From the NCBI GenBank assembly GCA_037447335.1, contig JBBIGV010000008.1, positions 1 through 64,000 on the forward strand: a DNA stretch of 64,000 nt. The letters run 5' to 3'. The position numbers and the translations under genes are program-made. Position 1 is the first letter of the stretch. Each line of letters starts with the position of its first letter. Below the pieces are notes generated by a model. The model made no database searches and was not told where the DNA came from. It saw only the letters and a list, made by a program, of their open reading frames with translations. Positions 8,876 to 16,774 of this stretch are shown here, piece after piece. This stretch comes from JBBIGV01 sp037447335 (GTDB lineage Bacteria > Bacteroidota > Ignavibacteria > Ignavibacteriales > Ignavibacteriaceae).

Positions 8876-9681
8876 CAGCAGAATACTTAAATAAAATAAT
8901 AGACGGCAACTGTGTTGAAATAATGAAAAAATTCGATAGTAATTCTATCGATTTAACATTAACATCGCCCCCATATGATAATTTGAGAAATTATAACGGT
9001 TATGTTTTTCCATTTCATAAAATTGCAGAAGAACTGTATAGGGTTACAAAAGAAGGCGGAATAGTAGTTTGGGTAATAGGTGATGCAACAATCAATGGTA
9101 GTGAAACAGGGACTAGTTTTGAACAAGCCCTTTACTTTAAGAAAATGGGGTTTAACCTTCACGATACAATGATTTTTCAGAAACAAAATCCAATCCCTCA
9201 GATTTATAGAAAACGATACACCAATGTTTTTGAATATATGTTCGTTTTTAGTAAAGGAGAGGTGAAAAAACACAATCCTATAAAAGTTGATTGCCTCCAT
9301 GCTGGTTTAGAACTTAATGGAACCACATATAAGAATTATTCAAAGTACGAACAAAAAAGAGAAAAACTTGCCAAACCTGTAAAGAATAAAAAACTTAAAG
9401 GGAATATCTGGGAATATGTGGTCGGTAAAAAGGCCGAGGACCAGGAAGCAAAAGATCATCCGGCACCGTTTCCTTGTGCATTAGCAAGAGATCATATTAT
9501 TTCCTGGACTGTTAAAGGGGATATTGTGTTGGATCCAATGTGCGGAAGCGGGACAACTTGCCGGTCAGCTATTGAGCTAGATAGAAAATATATAGGTATC
9601 GATATTAGCAAAGAATATTGTGAAATTGCTCGAAAGCGTATCAAACAATTTGAAACTCAACCCAAATTGTGTTTAGACTAG
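8872..9681 (+). CDS. site-specific DNA methyltransferase, beta class (partner of the HindIII-like nuclease)
   Basis: Amino-methyltransferase that should protect host DNA from the nuclease encoded just upstream. The 269 residues show the beta-class order: catalytic motif IV TSPPYDNLRNY at 31-41 comes first, and the AdoMet-binding motif I DPMCGSGTT lies near 220, followed by the RKYIGIDI motif. SPPY is commoner in N4-cytosine enzymes than the DPPY typical of N6-adenine enzymes, although some adenine enzymes also have it, so the modified base is uncertain. It starts inside the end of the nuclease gene (4-nt overlap), which suggests translational coupling. Confidence 0.9.
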   Translation: MTAEYLNKIIDGNCVEIMKKFDSNSIDLTLTSPPYDNLRNYNGYVFPFHKIAEELYRVTKEGGIVVWVIGDATINGSETGTSFEQALYFKKMGFNLHDTMIFQKQNPIPQIYRKRYTNVFEYMFVFSKGEVKKHNPIKVDCLHAGLELNGTTYKNYSKYEQKREKLAKPVKNKKLKGNIWEYVVGKKAEDQEAKDHPAPFPCALARDHIISWTVKGDIVLDPMCGSGTTCRSAIELDRKYIGIDISKEYCEIARKRIKQFETQPKLCLD

Positions 9682-9841
9682 TAGTTACTTGAAGTATGTT
9701 CACAACTCGAGCCCCTACAATTAATAATGTTTTATGAAACATCAGAACGAGGGACATCCAGTTATAAACAAACAAATAATCTTAGGGCTGTGGCACTTAA
9801 ACCCTGCAATGAGACTAAGAGAATTTACAGCTTAATTGTAA

Positions 9842-10984
9842 ATGAAGCTTATTATTGATGAAAATATTGCATTTGCTGAAGAAGCCTTCTCCCAATTTGG
9901 CGATGTTTTACTTCTACCCGGCAGGGAGATAAGCAAAGAGCATATCAAAGACAGTGATGTTTTAATAGTAAGGTCTGTTACTCGTGTTGACGAATCTTTG
10001 CTTGATGGAACGAATGTGAAATTTGTCGGCACAGCAACAATCGGCACAGACCATATTGATCTGAATTATCTTAATAAAAAAAACAGCACTTTTGCTGATG
10101 CCGCCGGCTGTAATGCCAATGCAGTTAAGGAATATGTTTTTGCAGCTTTGTTTAATATCATAAAAAAGCAAAACCTTAGACTAAAAGACTTAAATATTGG
10201 TATCATCGGGGTTGGAAATATCGGAAGCAAGGTTGCTGATACTGCAGCAGCTCTTGGTATGAACGTTAAGCTTAATGATCCGCCGTTAAAACGAAAAACG
10301 GGAGATCCGAAATATCTCGGATTAGCCGAAGTGCTGAACTGTGACATTATTACTCTTCACGTACCGCTTAATAAGGAAGGCGAAGATAAAACATTTCATC
10401 TTTTCGACTACGAAAAATTATTGAGCACAAGAGACAGTGCAATTATTATAAACACATCGCGGGGGGAAGTAATTGATAATGCAGCATTGAATAATTTAGC
10501 TTCTGAAAAAAACTTCACAGTTGTTCTGGATGTGTGGGAAAACGAACCTCTGATAAACAAAGAACTTCTTGAAAAAACTTTTATTGGTACACCTCACGTT
10601 GCCGGTTATTCATTTGAAGGAAAAATAAACGGCACAGTAATGATTTATAATGCTTTATGCGGGTTTTTAAAAAAAGAAAGAAGTTGGAAGCCCGTCTATC
10701 AACCACCCGATAATTTCAGAATAGAAACAGAACGATATTCATCGGCAGAAGAATTATTGTTGAACGTAATCACGAAAGTTTATGATATAAAACGGGATGA
10801 CAGTGAAATGAGGTTAATACTTCCGAAAGATGAAACCGGAACATCTGCCTATTTTGATCTCCTTCGTAAAAATTATCCTTTAAGACGCGAGTTTAATAAT
10901 TACACAGTAAGAATGCCGGTAAAAGACATCCCTGCAAAAAGCATGCTTAATGCGCTTGGATTTATGGTAGAAGAGAAGGCGTAA
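9842..10984 (+). CDS. pdxB: erythronate-4-phosphate dehydrogenase
   Basis: Oxidises 4-phosphoerythronate in the DXP-dependent route to pyridoxal 5'-phosphate. The 380-residue length matches PdxB (E. coli about 378) rather than the longer SerA. It shows GTATIGTDH (63-71), the NAD-binding GVGNIG (123-128), catalytic Arg in NTSRGEVID, Glu in WENEP and His in GTPHVAGYS, then a C-terminal PdxB dimerisation domain of about 80 residues. It is a separate unit downstream of the restriction system. An AAGCTT site overlaps codons 2-3. Its stop is 8 bp from the stop of the convergent TonB-domain gene. Confidence 0.9.
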   Translation: MKLIIDENIAFAEEAFSQFGDVLLLPGREISKEHIKDSDVLIVRSVTRVDESLLDGTNVKFVGTATIGTDHIDLNYLNKKNSTFADAAGCNANAVKEYVFAALFNIIKKQNLRLKDLNIGIIGVGNIGSKVADTAAALGMNVKLNDPPLKRKTGDPKYLGLAEVLNCDIITLHVPLNKEGEDKTFHLFDYEKLLSTRDSAIIINTSRGEVIDNAALNNLASEKNFTVVLDVWENEPLINKELLEKTFIGTPHVAGYSFEGKINGTVMIYNALCGFLKKERSWKPVYQPPDNFRIETERYSSAEELLLNVITKVYDIKRDDSEMRLILPKDETGTSAYFDLLRKNYPLRREFNNYTVRMPVKDIPAKSMLNALGFMVEEKA

Positions 10985-10992
10985 ATATTTTT

Positions 10993-11826
10993 TCAGAACA
11001 ATTTAAATTCAACTGGAATGATCATTTGTACTTTAACCGGTTTTCCTCTTATCTGACCGGGCTTAAACCTCGAATAGTAAACAGCTATGCGGGCAGCTTC
11101 GTCGCAGCCGTATCCTATGCCGTCAACTGCTTCTGCCTTTACGACATCACCATTTTCGTTTATGAATGCCATAACATTAACCACTCCCTCGATCCTTTTC
11201 TTTTTCGCTTCTTCGGGATAAACAAGACGGCGGTATAAATTGCCCATGCCGCCCACTATCTCGGGCATAAGCTCAGCGGTTAAATAATAAGCCGGATCTG
11301 TTTCTGCATTATCATCAACAGGCGCCGGGGGGAGGGAAGGATCGGTTGTTTTTTTAGGTTTAATATCCCGTTTAGGCAGATTATTCCCTGTCGAATTATT
11401 TCGTTCATTTAAGGGAACTTCATCTATTGCCGCAACTTCCGTTTTTACAGGCTCTTCATAAACAGGCGTTTCGATATATAATTTTCCGGCAGTATAAAAT
11501 ATGTCAGTAAGATAAGTTCCATCTTCATTGAATAAAGTTGTAGGTCCTTCTCTTTTACCATCTTCAATTAAAAACATTTCGCGGAGATTGCCGTTTTCAT
11601 AATAGATATTCACAAGCCCTTCAACTTTGCCGTTAACATAGATGCGCTCTTCTTTAAGATTACCGTTTTCGTAATAGAATTTTGCTTCACCCTCGCGCAC
11701 GTTTCGCACGTAGTTTATTTCTGATTCAACCTGACCGCCGGGATAATATGTTCTTACCAAACCTTCCTGTGCATCAGAGGAGAAGGGTGTTAGCATCAGT
11801 ATGATTAAAATAAAGTGTCTCGCCAT
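10993..11826 (-). CDS. MORN-repeat / TonB C-terminal domain protein
   Basis: Secreted or periplasm-facing protein of 277 residues. A signal peptide (about 1-19) is followed by four YwqK/MORN-like repeats (about 25-115) built on YYENGNLKEE...GKVEG. A Pro/Lys-rich linker lies at about 125-170, and a TonB C-terminal domain at about 180-277 contains YPEEAKKKRIEG and the GC-containing helix region. TonB domains carry proton-motive-force energy to outer-membrane receptors, but this copy lacks the usual N-terminal membrane anchor, so a classical TonB role is doubtful. It lies 32 bp downstream of the HExxH membrane protein gene on the same strand, probably co-transcribed. Confidence 0.8.
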   Translation of the reverse strand: MARHFILIILMLTPFSSDAQEGLVRTYYPGGQVESEINYVRNVREGEAKFYYENGNLKEERIYVNGKVEGLVNIYYENGNLREMFLIEDGKREGPTTLFNEDGTYLTDIFYTAGKLYIETPVYEEPVKTEVAAIDEVPLNERNNSTGNNLPKRDIKPKKTTDPSLPPAPVDDNAETDPAYYLTAELMPEIVGGMGNLYRRLVYPEEAKKKRIEGVVNVMAFINENGDVVKAEAVDGIGYGCDEAARIAVYYSRFKPGQIRGKPVKVQMIIPVEFKLF

Positions 11827-11858
11827 AGTCCTGAAAATTTTGAGGGGAAATTTAATAA

Positions 11859-12362
11859 TTAGTCATGAATAATAAGAAGCATTAAGAGGGTAATAATGAA
11901 TATCACAATTGCAACCCCGAAGAAAAAATACCCTGCCTTTGCATCATAGCTAAGAAGGTTAAGCTCTCCGAGCATGTAATTCCAGTCGTGATATACTTTA
12001 CTTCCGCCAAGCAGCGGCAATTTCTGAGCGCGTGCGTCGGCTGCATAAACGCTTATATTTATAAAATTCTGCCCAAGCCAGAGTAGCCCGATCTGCGTTC
12101 CGGTTCTGTAGTGATTCCGCCAGAAATACCATGCAATAAGCGACGGCAAAATTATTTGCATAAGTGTTCCGCCAAGTGTATAAATAAATTTACCAAACAA
12201 GAAAAAGAAGAGATGACCGGCTTCATGGATTACAAGATCAGCATTATCTATCCACGTATATGTTCCCCTGTTTAAGACCAGCCAAAGCATAACAGGGAAA
12301 ATGATAAGAGATATTATCCACGGTTTAAAGGTGTACCAAAGCTTTTCAAGTTTAAATTTCAT
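11859..12362 (-). CDS. small polytopic membrane protein with HEAGH motif (M50-like)
   Basis: 167 residues with about four membrane segments (near 14-30, 48-80, 88-108 and 143-165). The HEAGH motif at about 46-50 inside a hydrophobic helix is the zinc-binding HExxH signature of site-2-type (M50) proteases. A second candidate ligand Asp or His lies in VYHDWNY near 123. The protein is shorter than typical S2P proteases and no PDZ domain is present. Peptidase activity is therefore an inference from the motif. It is encoded just upstream of the MORN-TonB gene and diverges from the DUF2911 gene. Confidence 0.6.
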   Translation of the reverse strand: MKFKLEKLWYTFKPWIISLIIFPVMLWLVLNRGTYTWIDNADLVIHEAGHLFFFLFGKFIYTLGGTLMQIILPSLIAWYFWRNHYRTGTQIGLLWLGQNFINISVYAADARAQKLPLLGGSKVYHDWNYMLGELNLLSYDAKAGYFFFGVAIVIFIITLLMLLIIHD

Positions 12363-12412
12363 TTTCTTTCTGTGCAGAATTACCAGGCGTTATAAAAAGT
12401 TTTTTGTTTACA

Positions 12413-12430
12413 CAAATATACATATCTTTG
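12413..12430. promoter_or_regulatory. back-to-back candidate -7 boxes between divergent genes
   Basis: TATCTTTG (plus, 12423-12430) and TATATTTG (minus, 12420-12413) both match the Bacteroidota TAnnTTTG element and point away from each other, toward DUF2911 and the HExxH gene. Neither has a TTG at the ideal 19-20 nt spacing (the plus one has a TTG at 16 nt). The boxes are candidates only. Confidence 0.35.
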
Positions 12431-12472
12431 AAACAACACATCTCAATTCTAATAAAAAATAAAAGGTGAAAT

Positions 12473-13306
12473 ATGAAACGAATGGACTGTTTACATGTGT
12501 TTCTTATCTTAATTTTTACAAGCGTGATAACTGCACAGCAGTTCGATACGCCGCGCCCAAGTCCGAAAGCAACAGTAATGCAGGTTATTGGAGTCACGGA
12601 AGTTACAATTCATTACTGCAGACCTGGAGTAAAAGGCAGAACGATCTGGGGTGAACTTGTTCCATACAACCAGGTTTGGAGAACCGGCGCTAATGAAGTA
12701 ACATCCATTACATTCAGCGACCCCGTAAAAGTAAATGGAAATAAGCTTGACGCCGGAACTTATGGTATTCATACAATACCAACTGAAAATGAGTGGTCAA
12801 TAATGTTCAGCGGGAACACACAGGTTGGCGGTAGTTCTGCTTTTAATGAAGATAATGTGGTACTCCGTCTTAATGTTAAGCCGCAGGAGACAACATTCAA
12901 AGAAACAATGACCATTGTTTTTATGGATGTAACAGAAAATTCTGCGGAGGTTGTTCTTTTGTGGGATAAACTGAAAGTTGGTTTTACGGTTGAAACTGAT
13001 ACCGAAGAGTTAACTCTTTCAATAGCGCGTAATGCCATGAACTGGCGGATTCCATTTCAGGCGGCTGCCTACTGTCTGCAAAAAGAAATTAATTTGGACG
13101 AAGCATTAAACTGGATTCAGTCTTCTGTACTGATGAACGAAAATTACTGGAATATGAGAATCAAAGCACAATTGCTTGCCAAAACCGGAAATAGAAGCGA
13201 AGCAATTTCTGTAATGGAAAGTGCAATTGAAATTGGCGAAAACATGTCTTCCCCACCCTTTGATTTCGATGCAATGAAGAACATGCTTGCTGATTGGAAG
13301 AAATGA
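12473..13306 (+). CDS. DUF2911 domain-containing secreted protein
   Basis: 277 residues with an N-terminal signal peptide (about 1-22, ending ITAQQ). The DUF2911 domain spans about 23-165, recognised by PSPKATV, IHYCRPGVKGRTIWG, YNQVWRTGANE and GTYGIHTIP. The C-terminal 110 residues are helical and resemble a TPR-like module (LNWIQSSVLMNENYWN, then LLAKTGNRSEAIS). The function of DUF2911 is not established; it is common in Bacteroidota exported proteins. AAAGGTG lies before the ATG. A strong hairpin follows the stop. Confidence 0.85.
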   Translation: MKRMDCLHVFLILIFTSVITAQQFDTPRPSPKATVMQVIGVTEVTIHYCRPGVKGRTIWGELVPYNQVWRTGANEVTSITFSDPVKVNGNKLDAGTYGIHTIPTENEWSIMFSGNTQVGGSSAFNEDNVVLRLNVKPQETTFKETMTIVFMDVTENSAEVVLLWDKLKVGFTVETDTEELTLSIARNAMNWRIPFQAAAYCLQKEINLDEALNWIQSSVLMNENYWNMRIKAQLLAKTGNRSEAISVMESAIEIGENMSSPPFDFDAMKNMLADWKK

Positions 13307-13319
13307 CAGTAAAAATTAT

Positions 13320-13353
13320 TGAGGCTGCTGATGCTATAGCTCTGGCAGCCTCA
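13320..13353. terminator. bidirectional intrinsic terminator
   Basis: TGAGGCTGC (13320-13328) pairs perfectly with GCAGCCTCA (13345-13353) around a 16-nt loop, between the convergent DUF2911 and DoxX genes. AT-rich tracts flank both arms (AAAAATTAT before, GTAATTATTTT after), so it can serve both strands. Confidence 0.7.
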
Positions 13354-13357
13354 GTAA

Positions 13358-13777
13358 TTATTTTAACATAAATAACATTAGCCTGCTTTTTGAGTTTCGA
13401 AAGACCGGAATAATATTTTGAATTGAGAACTTTCCCGAACCGGTAATGAAAATGGTTATGTATACAACCATGTAAAGTAATGCGAGCTCTATAGTTTTGA
13501 ATGGATCATTTGCGTGATGAATAAATACAATCACGAACATCGTAATGATTAACGGTATGAGAGCGGGGCGGGTTAACAATCCTATCATAACAAATATAGA
13601 ACAGAAGAATTCGGCAAATGTTGCAAGTGTAAGACTCGGTACAACTCCTATTCCAAGCGGATCGGCAAACTTCAATTCCTCACTTGCGAAAAATCTTTTC
13701 AATTTGGGCAATCCATGTGCGAATATCATAAATGCACCGGAGAAAACTCTGAGAAATAATATTCCTAAATCTTTCAT
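13358..13777 (-). CDS. DoxX family membrane protein
   Basis: 139-residue protein with four hydrophobic helices. It matches the DoxX pattern: a first helix LFLRVFSGAFMIFAHGLPKL with the conserved HGLPK, then SLTLATFAEFFCSIFVMIGLLTR and a central GLLTRPALIP. Family members are linked to quinone or thiol redox in membranes, but no specific reaction can be assigned here. It converges on DUF2911 through a shared terminator and lies about 95 bp downstream of the PIG-L gene on the same strand, possibly in the same transcript. Confidence 0.85.
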   Translation of the reverse strand: MKDLGILFLRVFSGAFMIFAHGLPKLKRFFASEELKFADPLGIGVVPSLTLATFAEFFCSIFVMIGLLTRPALIPLIITMFVIVFIHHANDPFKTIELALLYMVVYITIFITGSGKFSIQNIIPVFRNSKSRLMLFMLK

Positions 13778-13871
13778 AGTGAATCCCTTCTCTTGTTATT
13801 TTCAATCAATTCACAGCCGGATTATCGTGATTAACGCTATGAGAAGATAGTCGAAAAAACGGTAAGCAATT

Positions 13872-14588
13872 TTATTTTAACCGGGAGGTAAGATCATCTA
13901 AAGGCGGTTTGAAATCTTCATTATATATTTCAAAATAGAGCTTGTCGCCGATCTTATCAATCACACCCGATTCTTCAATAACGTCTTTATAAGTTTCATA
14001 ACAGCTTAAACATCTCTTCAACATTTCAATTTCCTCAGCACCTAGAGCGATTATACAATCAATAAGTTCTTCTTCTGTGTGCTTTAGTCTGAATCCATCA
14101 TTGGCAAAAGGCGAACCCTCACTATCCGGCAGTGTAAAGAAAGCAAGACGTTTGAGATAAGAATTTCCACTTTCATTCATTTCAAGAAAAACTCTTTTAC
14201 CAACAGCATGCATTACAAGGTGATCATGAAATCCGCTTATTCCATGCACCGGATAAGTAACTATAATTTCAGGTTTTATTTTACTGATATGTTCCTTCAC
14301 AACCAGTTCTATTTCCCTTGGATCCATTTCTTTCAAGCCGCTGTCGGGAAGATCAAGCACTTCCATACCGCTAAGACCGAGAACATCTTTAACAGCAAGC
14401 ATCTCTTTAAATCGCACCTGGCACATTTCTTCAACCGAAAGTCCAAGTTTAAAACGCTGCTTCGTTGCGCCGCCGCGGGTTAATGTAAGCAAATAGACCT
14501 CATGTCCGTCTTTTAATTGTTTGTGCATTGCCGCAGCAGGTCCGAATGATTCATCATCCGGATGCGGGAAGATGTATAAGATTTTCAT
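13872..14588 (-). CDS. PIG-L family deacetylase
   Basis: Zinc-dependent de-N-acetylase of 238 residues. The N-terminal FPHPDDESFG (7-16) supplies the metal ligands and general base, and HGISGFHDHLVMH near 123 the third ligand. The family includes BshB of bacillithiol synthesis and GlcNAc-PI deacetylases. The start overlaps the DinB stop (TGATG), so the two are translationally coupled. DinB-superfamily enzymes include bacillithiol S-transferases, so a bacillithiol link is plausible. That is inference, as no bshA or bshC is in the window. Confidence 0.85.
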   Translation of the reverse strand: MKILYIFPHPDDESFGPAAAMHKQLKDGHEVYLLTLTRGGATKQRFKLGLSVEEMCQVRFKEMLAVKDVLGLSGMEVLDLPDSGLKEMDPREIELVVKEHISKIKPEIIVTYPVHGISGFHDHLVMHAVGKRVFLEMNESGNSYLKRLAFFTLPDSEGSPFANDGFRLKHTEEELIDCIIALGAEEIEMLKRCLSCYETYKDVIEESGVIDKIGDKLYFEIYNEDFKPPLDDLTSRLK

Positions 14589-14953
14589 CAGCCAAGTAAT
14601 TGTTTTAAATGAAGTTCAAGATGGTTAAGATAATTTTCAATCAGCCAGTAAAAAGTTACTCTTTCACCGGATGGAAGGATTACCGGCGTATCAAGTTTAT
14701 TTTTATAAATGTAAGAGACAACCCGTGCGATATGTTTGTTGTAGTATGACCAGAGATTGAAGAGCTGTTCTGAAGGCATATCATTATAGCGCTGATTACT
14801 TACCCATTCTTCCTGGTTATATTGTACTACCCGAAACGGAGGTTCCTCAAACTGAGCTCGCACAAACCTGCTGTGATTATTACATGCCGAATCTATAAGG
14901 TGACCAAGAATTTCTTTCTTCGACCATTTACCGGGCACCGGCCGCATGCTCAT
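14588..14953 (-). CDS. DinB superfamily protein, 5' end disrupted or with non-standard start
   Basis: The ATG-started frame gives 121 residues with the DinB-like four-helix pattern (GKWSKKEILGHLIDSACNN with a metal-ligand His, and a final NHLELHLKQLL with two His). The domain is normally about 150 residues. The same frame stays open upstream for 27 more codons of sensible helix (VEQIINKLTKHAEDV, then RKFSEHE) back to an ATC at 15034. That ATC lies 6 nt after AAAAGGAG. The only ATG there (15039) is out of frame and hits a stop after three codons. Either a 1-nt indel or a rare start is implied. Possible thiol S-transferase. Confidence 0.7.
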   Translation of the reverse strand: MSMRPVPGKWSKKEILGHLIDSACNNHSRFVRAQFEEPPFRVVQYNQEEWVSNQRYNDMPSEQLFNLWSYYNKHIARVVSYIYKNKLDTPVILPSGERVTFYWLIENYLNHLELHLKQLLG

Positions 14954-15046
14954 TTCATGTTCTGAAAATTTTCTCAGCTTAACAGGAACATCTTCGGCAT
15001 GCTTTGTCAGCTTATTTATTATTTGTTCTACGATGACATTCTCCTT

Positions 15047-15491
15047 TTATGAAATTAATCTTCTGTGATAATTTATTTGTCCCAGGTGATAATTAAAATG
15101 TGTGGTAAGGTGGAAAAAGAAGCCAGCCGGTTTTTACAGTTCTGTTAAGAAATTCAACCGGGAAGTCCTTATCGAGATCATCATCTTTAATTGTTGATAA
15201 TACGTTTCGTATCATCGTTGCTGTTTCATCAATTTTATTTTTAAACTCTGCATGGGAAACGTTTTTTATTTTGAATTCTGCATCACGGTTTCTTACATAA
15301 CCGGAGCCGCCAAGCACTGTACCAATGAAATGATTGAGATTACCGATAAGATGCAGCGCAAGGTTGCCCCCTGAATTTTTTATACTACCGGAAATTTTCC
15401 ACAGCTTTTTTTCATCATCATATAAATTAATTTCTTCCTGAAGTTTTTGCAGATCTCTGTCGAAAAAACCGATTAAAAATTTTATCAGCAT
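15047..15491 (-). CDS. DinB-like (DUF1572-type) protein with a C-terminal frameshift
   Basis: The intact frame (15491 to 15093) encodes 132 residues: a helical start, NLALHLIGNLNHFIG near 44 with the conserved His, then NRTVKTGWLLF. It ends early at TAA 15093. Removing one base from the five-A run at 15114-15118 restores the expected family ending HLTTHFNYHLGQINYHRRL and a stop at 15047. The family would use those His residues for metal. A true frameshift or a homopolymer sequencing error are both possible. The start overlaps the DUF962 stop by 7 nt, and AAAAGGAG for the next gene begins at this gene's shifted stop. Confidence 0.75.
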
Positions 15492-15967
15492 TTTATTCCT
15501 ATCTTTCTATAAATATTACAAAGAAGCCATGCGGGGCTGATGAACAAAAACCAAACATTCATCAGGAAAGACGGTTTTGTTCCTTCAAACCTGTGCCCAA
15601 TAAACTGACCCGCTAAACCGGCACCAAAAATCAACAACGAAATCAACCATAACGGCAGCGATTGGTTATATTCAATCTGATAAACTATCCACAGTATAAT
15701 GGCTGATTTGATCAGCATTCCAAAAAACAAAAGAACAGAAAAGTTGAGGTAGTAAACAAGCACAACTATTACCGCGATGGAACCGAAGTGACTGAAATAT
15801 CGTACCGCATCCGGAAATATTTTATCAATGAAGTGATGCGGTATTGAAGTAAGCAGCCCGATTGTTCCCAAATATAATAATGGTATGCACAGCAAATGAA
15901 TTCTTTTGTTTACCGGGTGATGATGATTGTCAGAATATTCTTCAATCCAGCCGCGAAGCGCTTCCAT
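15485..15967 (-). CDS. DUF962 / Mpo1-like membrane protein
   Basis: With the start at 15967 (MEALRGW) the protein has 160 residues and four hydrophobic helices. The start of the family is clear: WIEEYSDNHHHPVNKRIH, with the conserved His cluster and NKxIH, followed by LLCIPLLYLGTIG. Yeast Mpo1 is an Fe(II)-dependent 2-hydroxy fatty acid dioxygenase in this family, so lipid alpha-oxidation is the best guess. The frame extends upstream to 16018 but those residues do not match the family. It lies between the YciI gene (5 bp) and the frameshifted DinB gene in a dense minus-strand cluster. Confidence 0.82.
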   Translation of the reverse strand: MEALRGWIEEYSDNHHHPVNKRIHLLCIPLLYLGTIGLLTSIPHHFIDKIFPDAVRYFSHFGSIAVIVVLVYYLNFSVLLFFGMLIKSAIILWIVYQIEYNQSLPLWLISLLIFGAGLAGQFIGHRFEGTKPSFLMNVWFLFISPAWLLCNIYRKIGIKC

Positions 15968-15972
15968 TTTAT

Positions 15973-16368
15973 TTACTCGAGTTCCGGGTTGACGTTTATT
16001 CCTTTTGACGAATACCACTGATGAAATTCAAGTCTGAGTCTGCCCGATTTTACAGCGGGGTCCTGGTTTGCAAGCTCTATTGCCTCTTCAATCGTGTCGG
16101 TTTTGAAAACAAACATTCCCTGAAATTCAGGGCTTGCGATGAAAGGACCGGCAAGGATAAGCTTTCCTGTTGCCGCCATATTTTGTATGTGTTCCATATG
16201 TCCTTTTTGTATTTCCACTCTTTCGGGCGAATCAACCGCCGTCCAGTTCGGACCTTTTTTCAGGAATGCGATGTAGTAAACTCTCATTTCATCGGGGTTT
16301 GGCTGTGCCAGCACGGCTGAAACCGAAAAGAATAAGATCACTAAAACAAAAATGACGGTAATTTTCAT
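15973..16368 (-). CDS. secreted YciI-like protein
   Basis: 131 residues: signal peptide about 1-21 (ending AVLAQ), then a YCII-related ferredoxin-like domain at about 28-115. Its signatures are YYIAFLKKGPNWT, a conserved His in QKGHMEHIQ, GKLILAGPF, and the acidic strand TIEEAIELANQDPAVKSG. Most YciI proteins are cytoplasmic, so export is a Bacteroidota-style variation. Biochemical function is unknown. It is the first gene of a six-gene minus-strand run (YciI, DUF962, two DinB, PIG-L, DoxX). Confidence 0.82.
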   Translation of the reverse strand: MKITVIFVLVILFFSVSAVLAQPNPDEMRVYYIAFLKKGPNWTAVDSPERVEIQKGHMEHIQNMAATGKLILAGPFIASPEFQGMFVFKTDTIEEAIELANQDPAVKSGRLRLEFHQWYSSKGINVNPELE

Positions 16369-16774
16369 TTAAGCTCCTGTTAGATTAAATAAATTGAATT
16401 GATCTTTTTTATTAACTTAATTGTAATGAATAAAAAAATCAACAAAGAATCATTTGAACAGATGTACACAGAGCGAACGCATACATTCATTACCTGTGTA
16501 TCAGCGGCGGGTAATAGACGAACTTCTTCAGGAAAACATCAGCGTTAAAGTTGAAAAGCAAAGGGCTGTAAAATAAAATCTGTCATGAAAATCAATTAAC
16601 AGAGATCTGCTGCTGGTAAGCCAATACATATGAAGCTCCAAAATGATTTGTGAGAAATTTGATTTTATTGTCTGAAAATATCCGGAGTCAACCCAAATAT
16701 ATTTCGGGAATTATTTTAAGATTAAATCACTTAAAGCGCAAGTGAAATCAGAAATACAAGTGAATCGTAATTCA
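16369..16774. other. intergenic region, nothing recognised
   Basis: This 406-bp stretch lies between the YciI start and the end of the large surface-protein gene. It should hold the promoter of the minus-strand YciI cluster, but no TAnnTTTG box on the minus strand is convincing. A weak inverted repeat (TTACC/GGTAA near 16493-16513) is the only structure noted. Confidence 0.4.
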
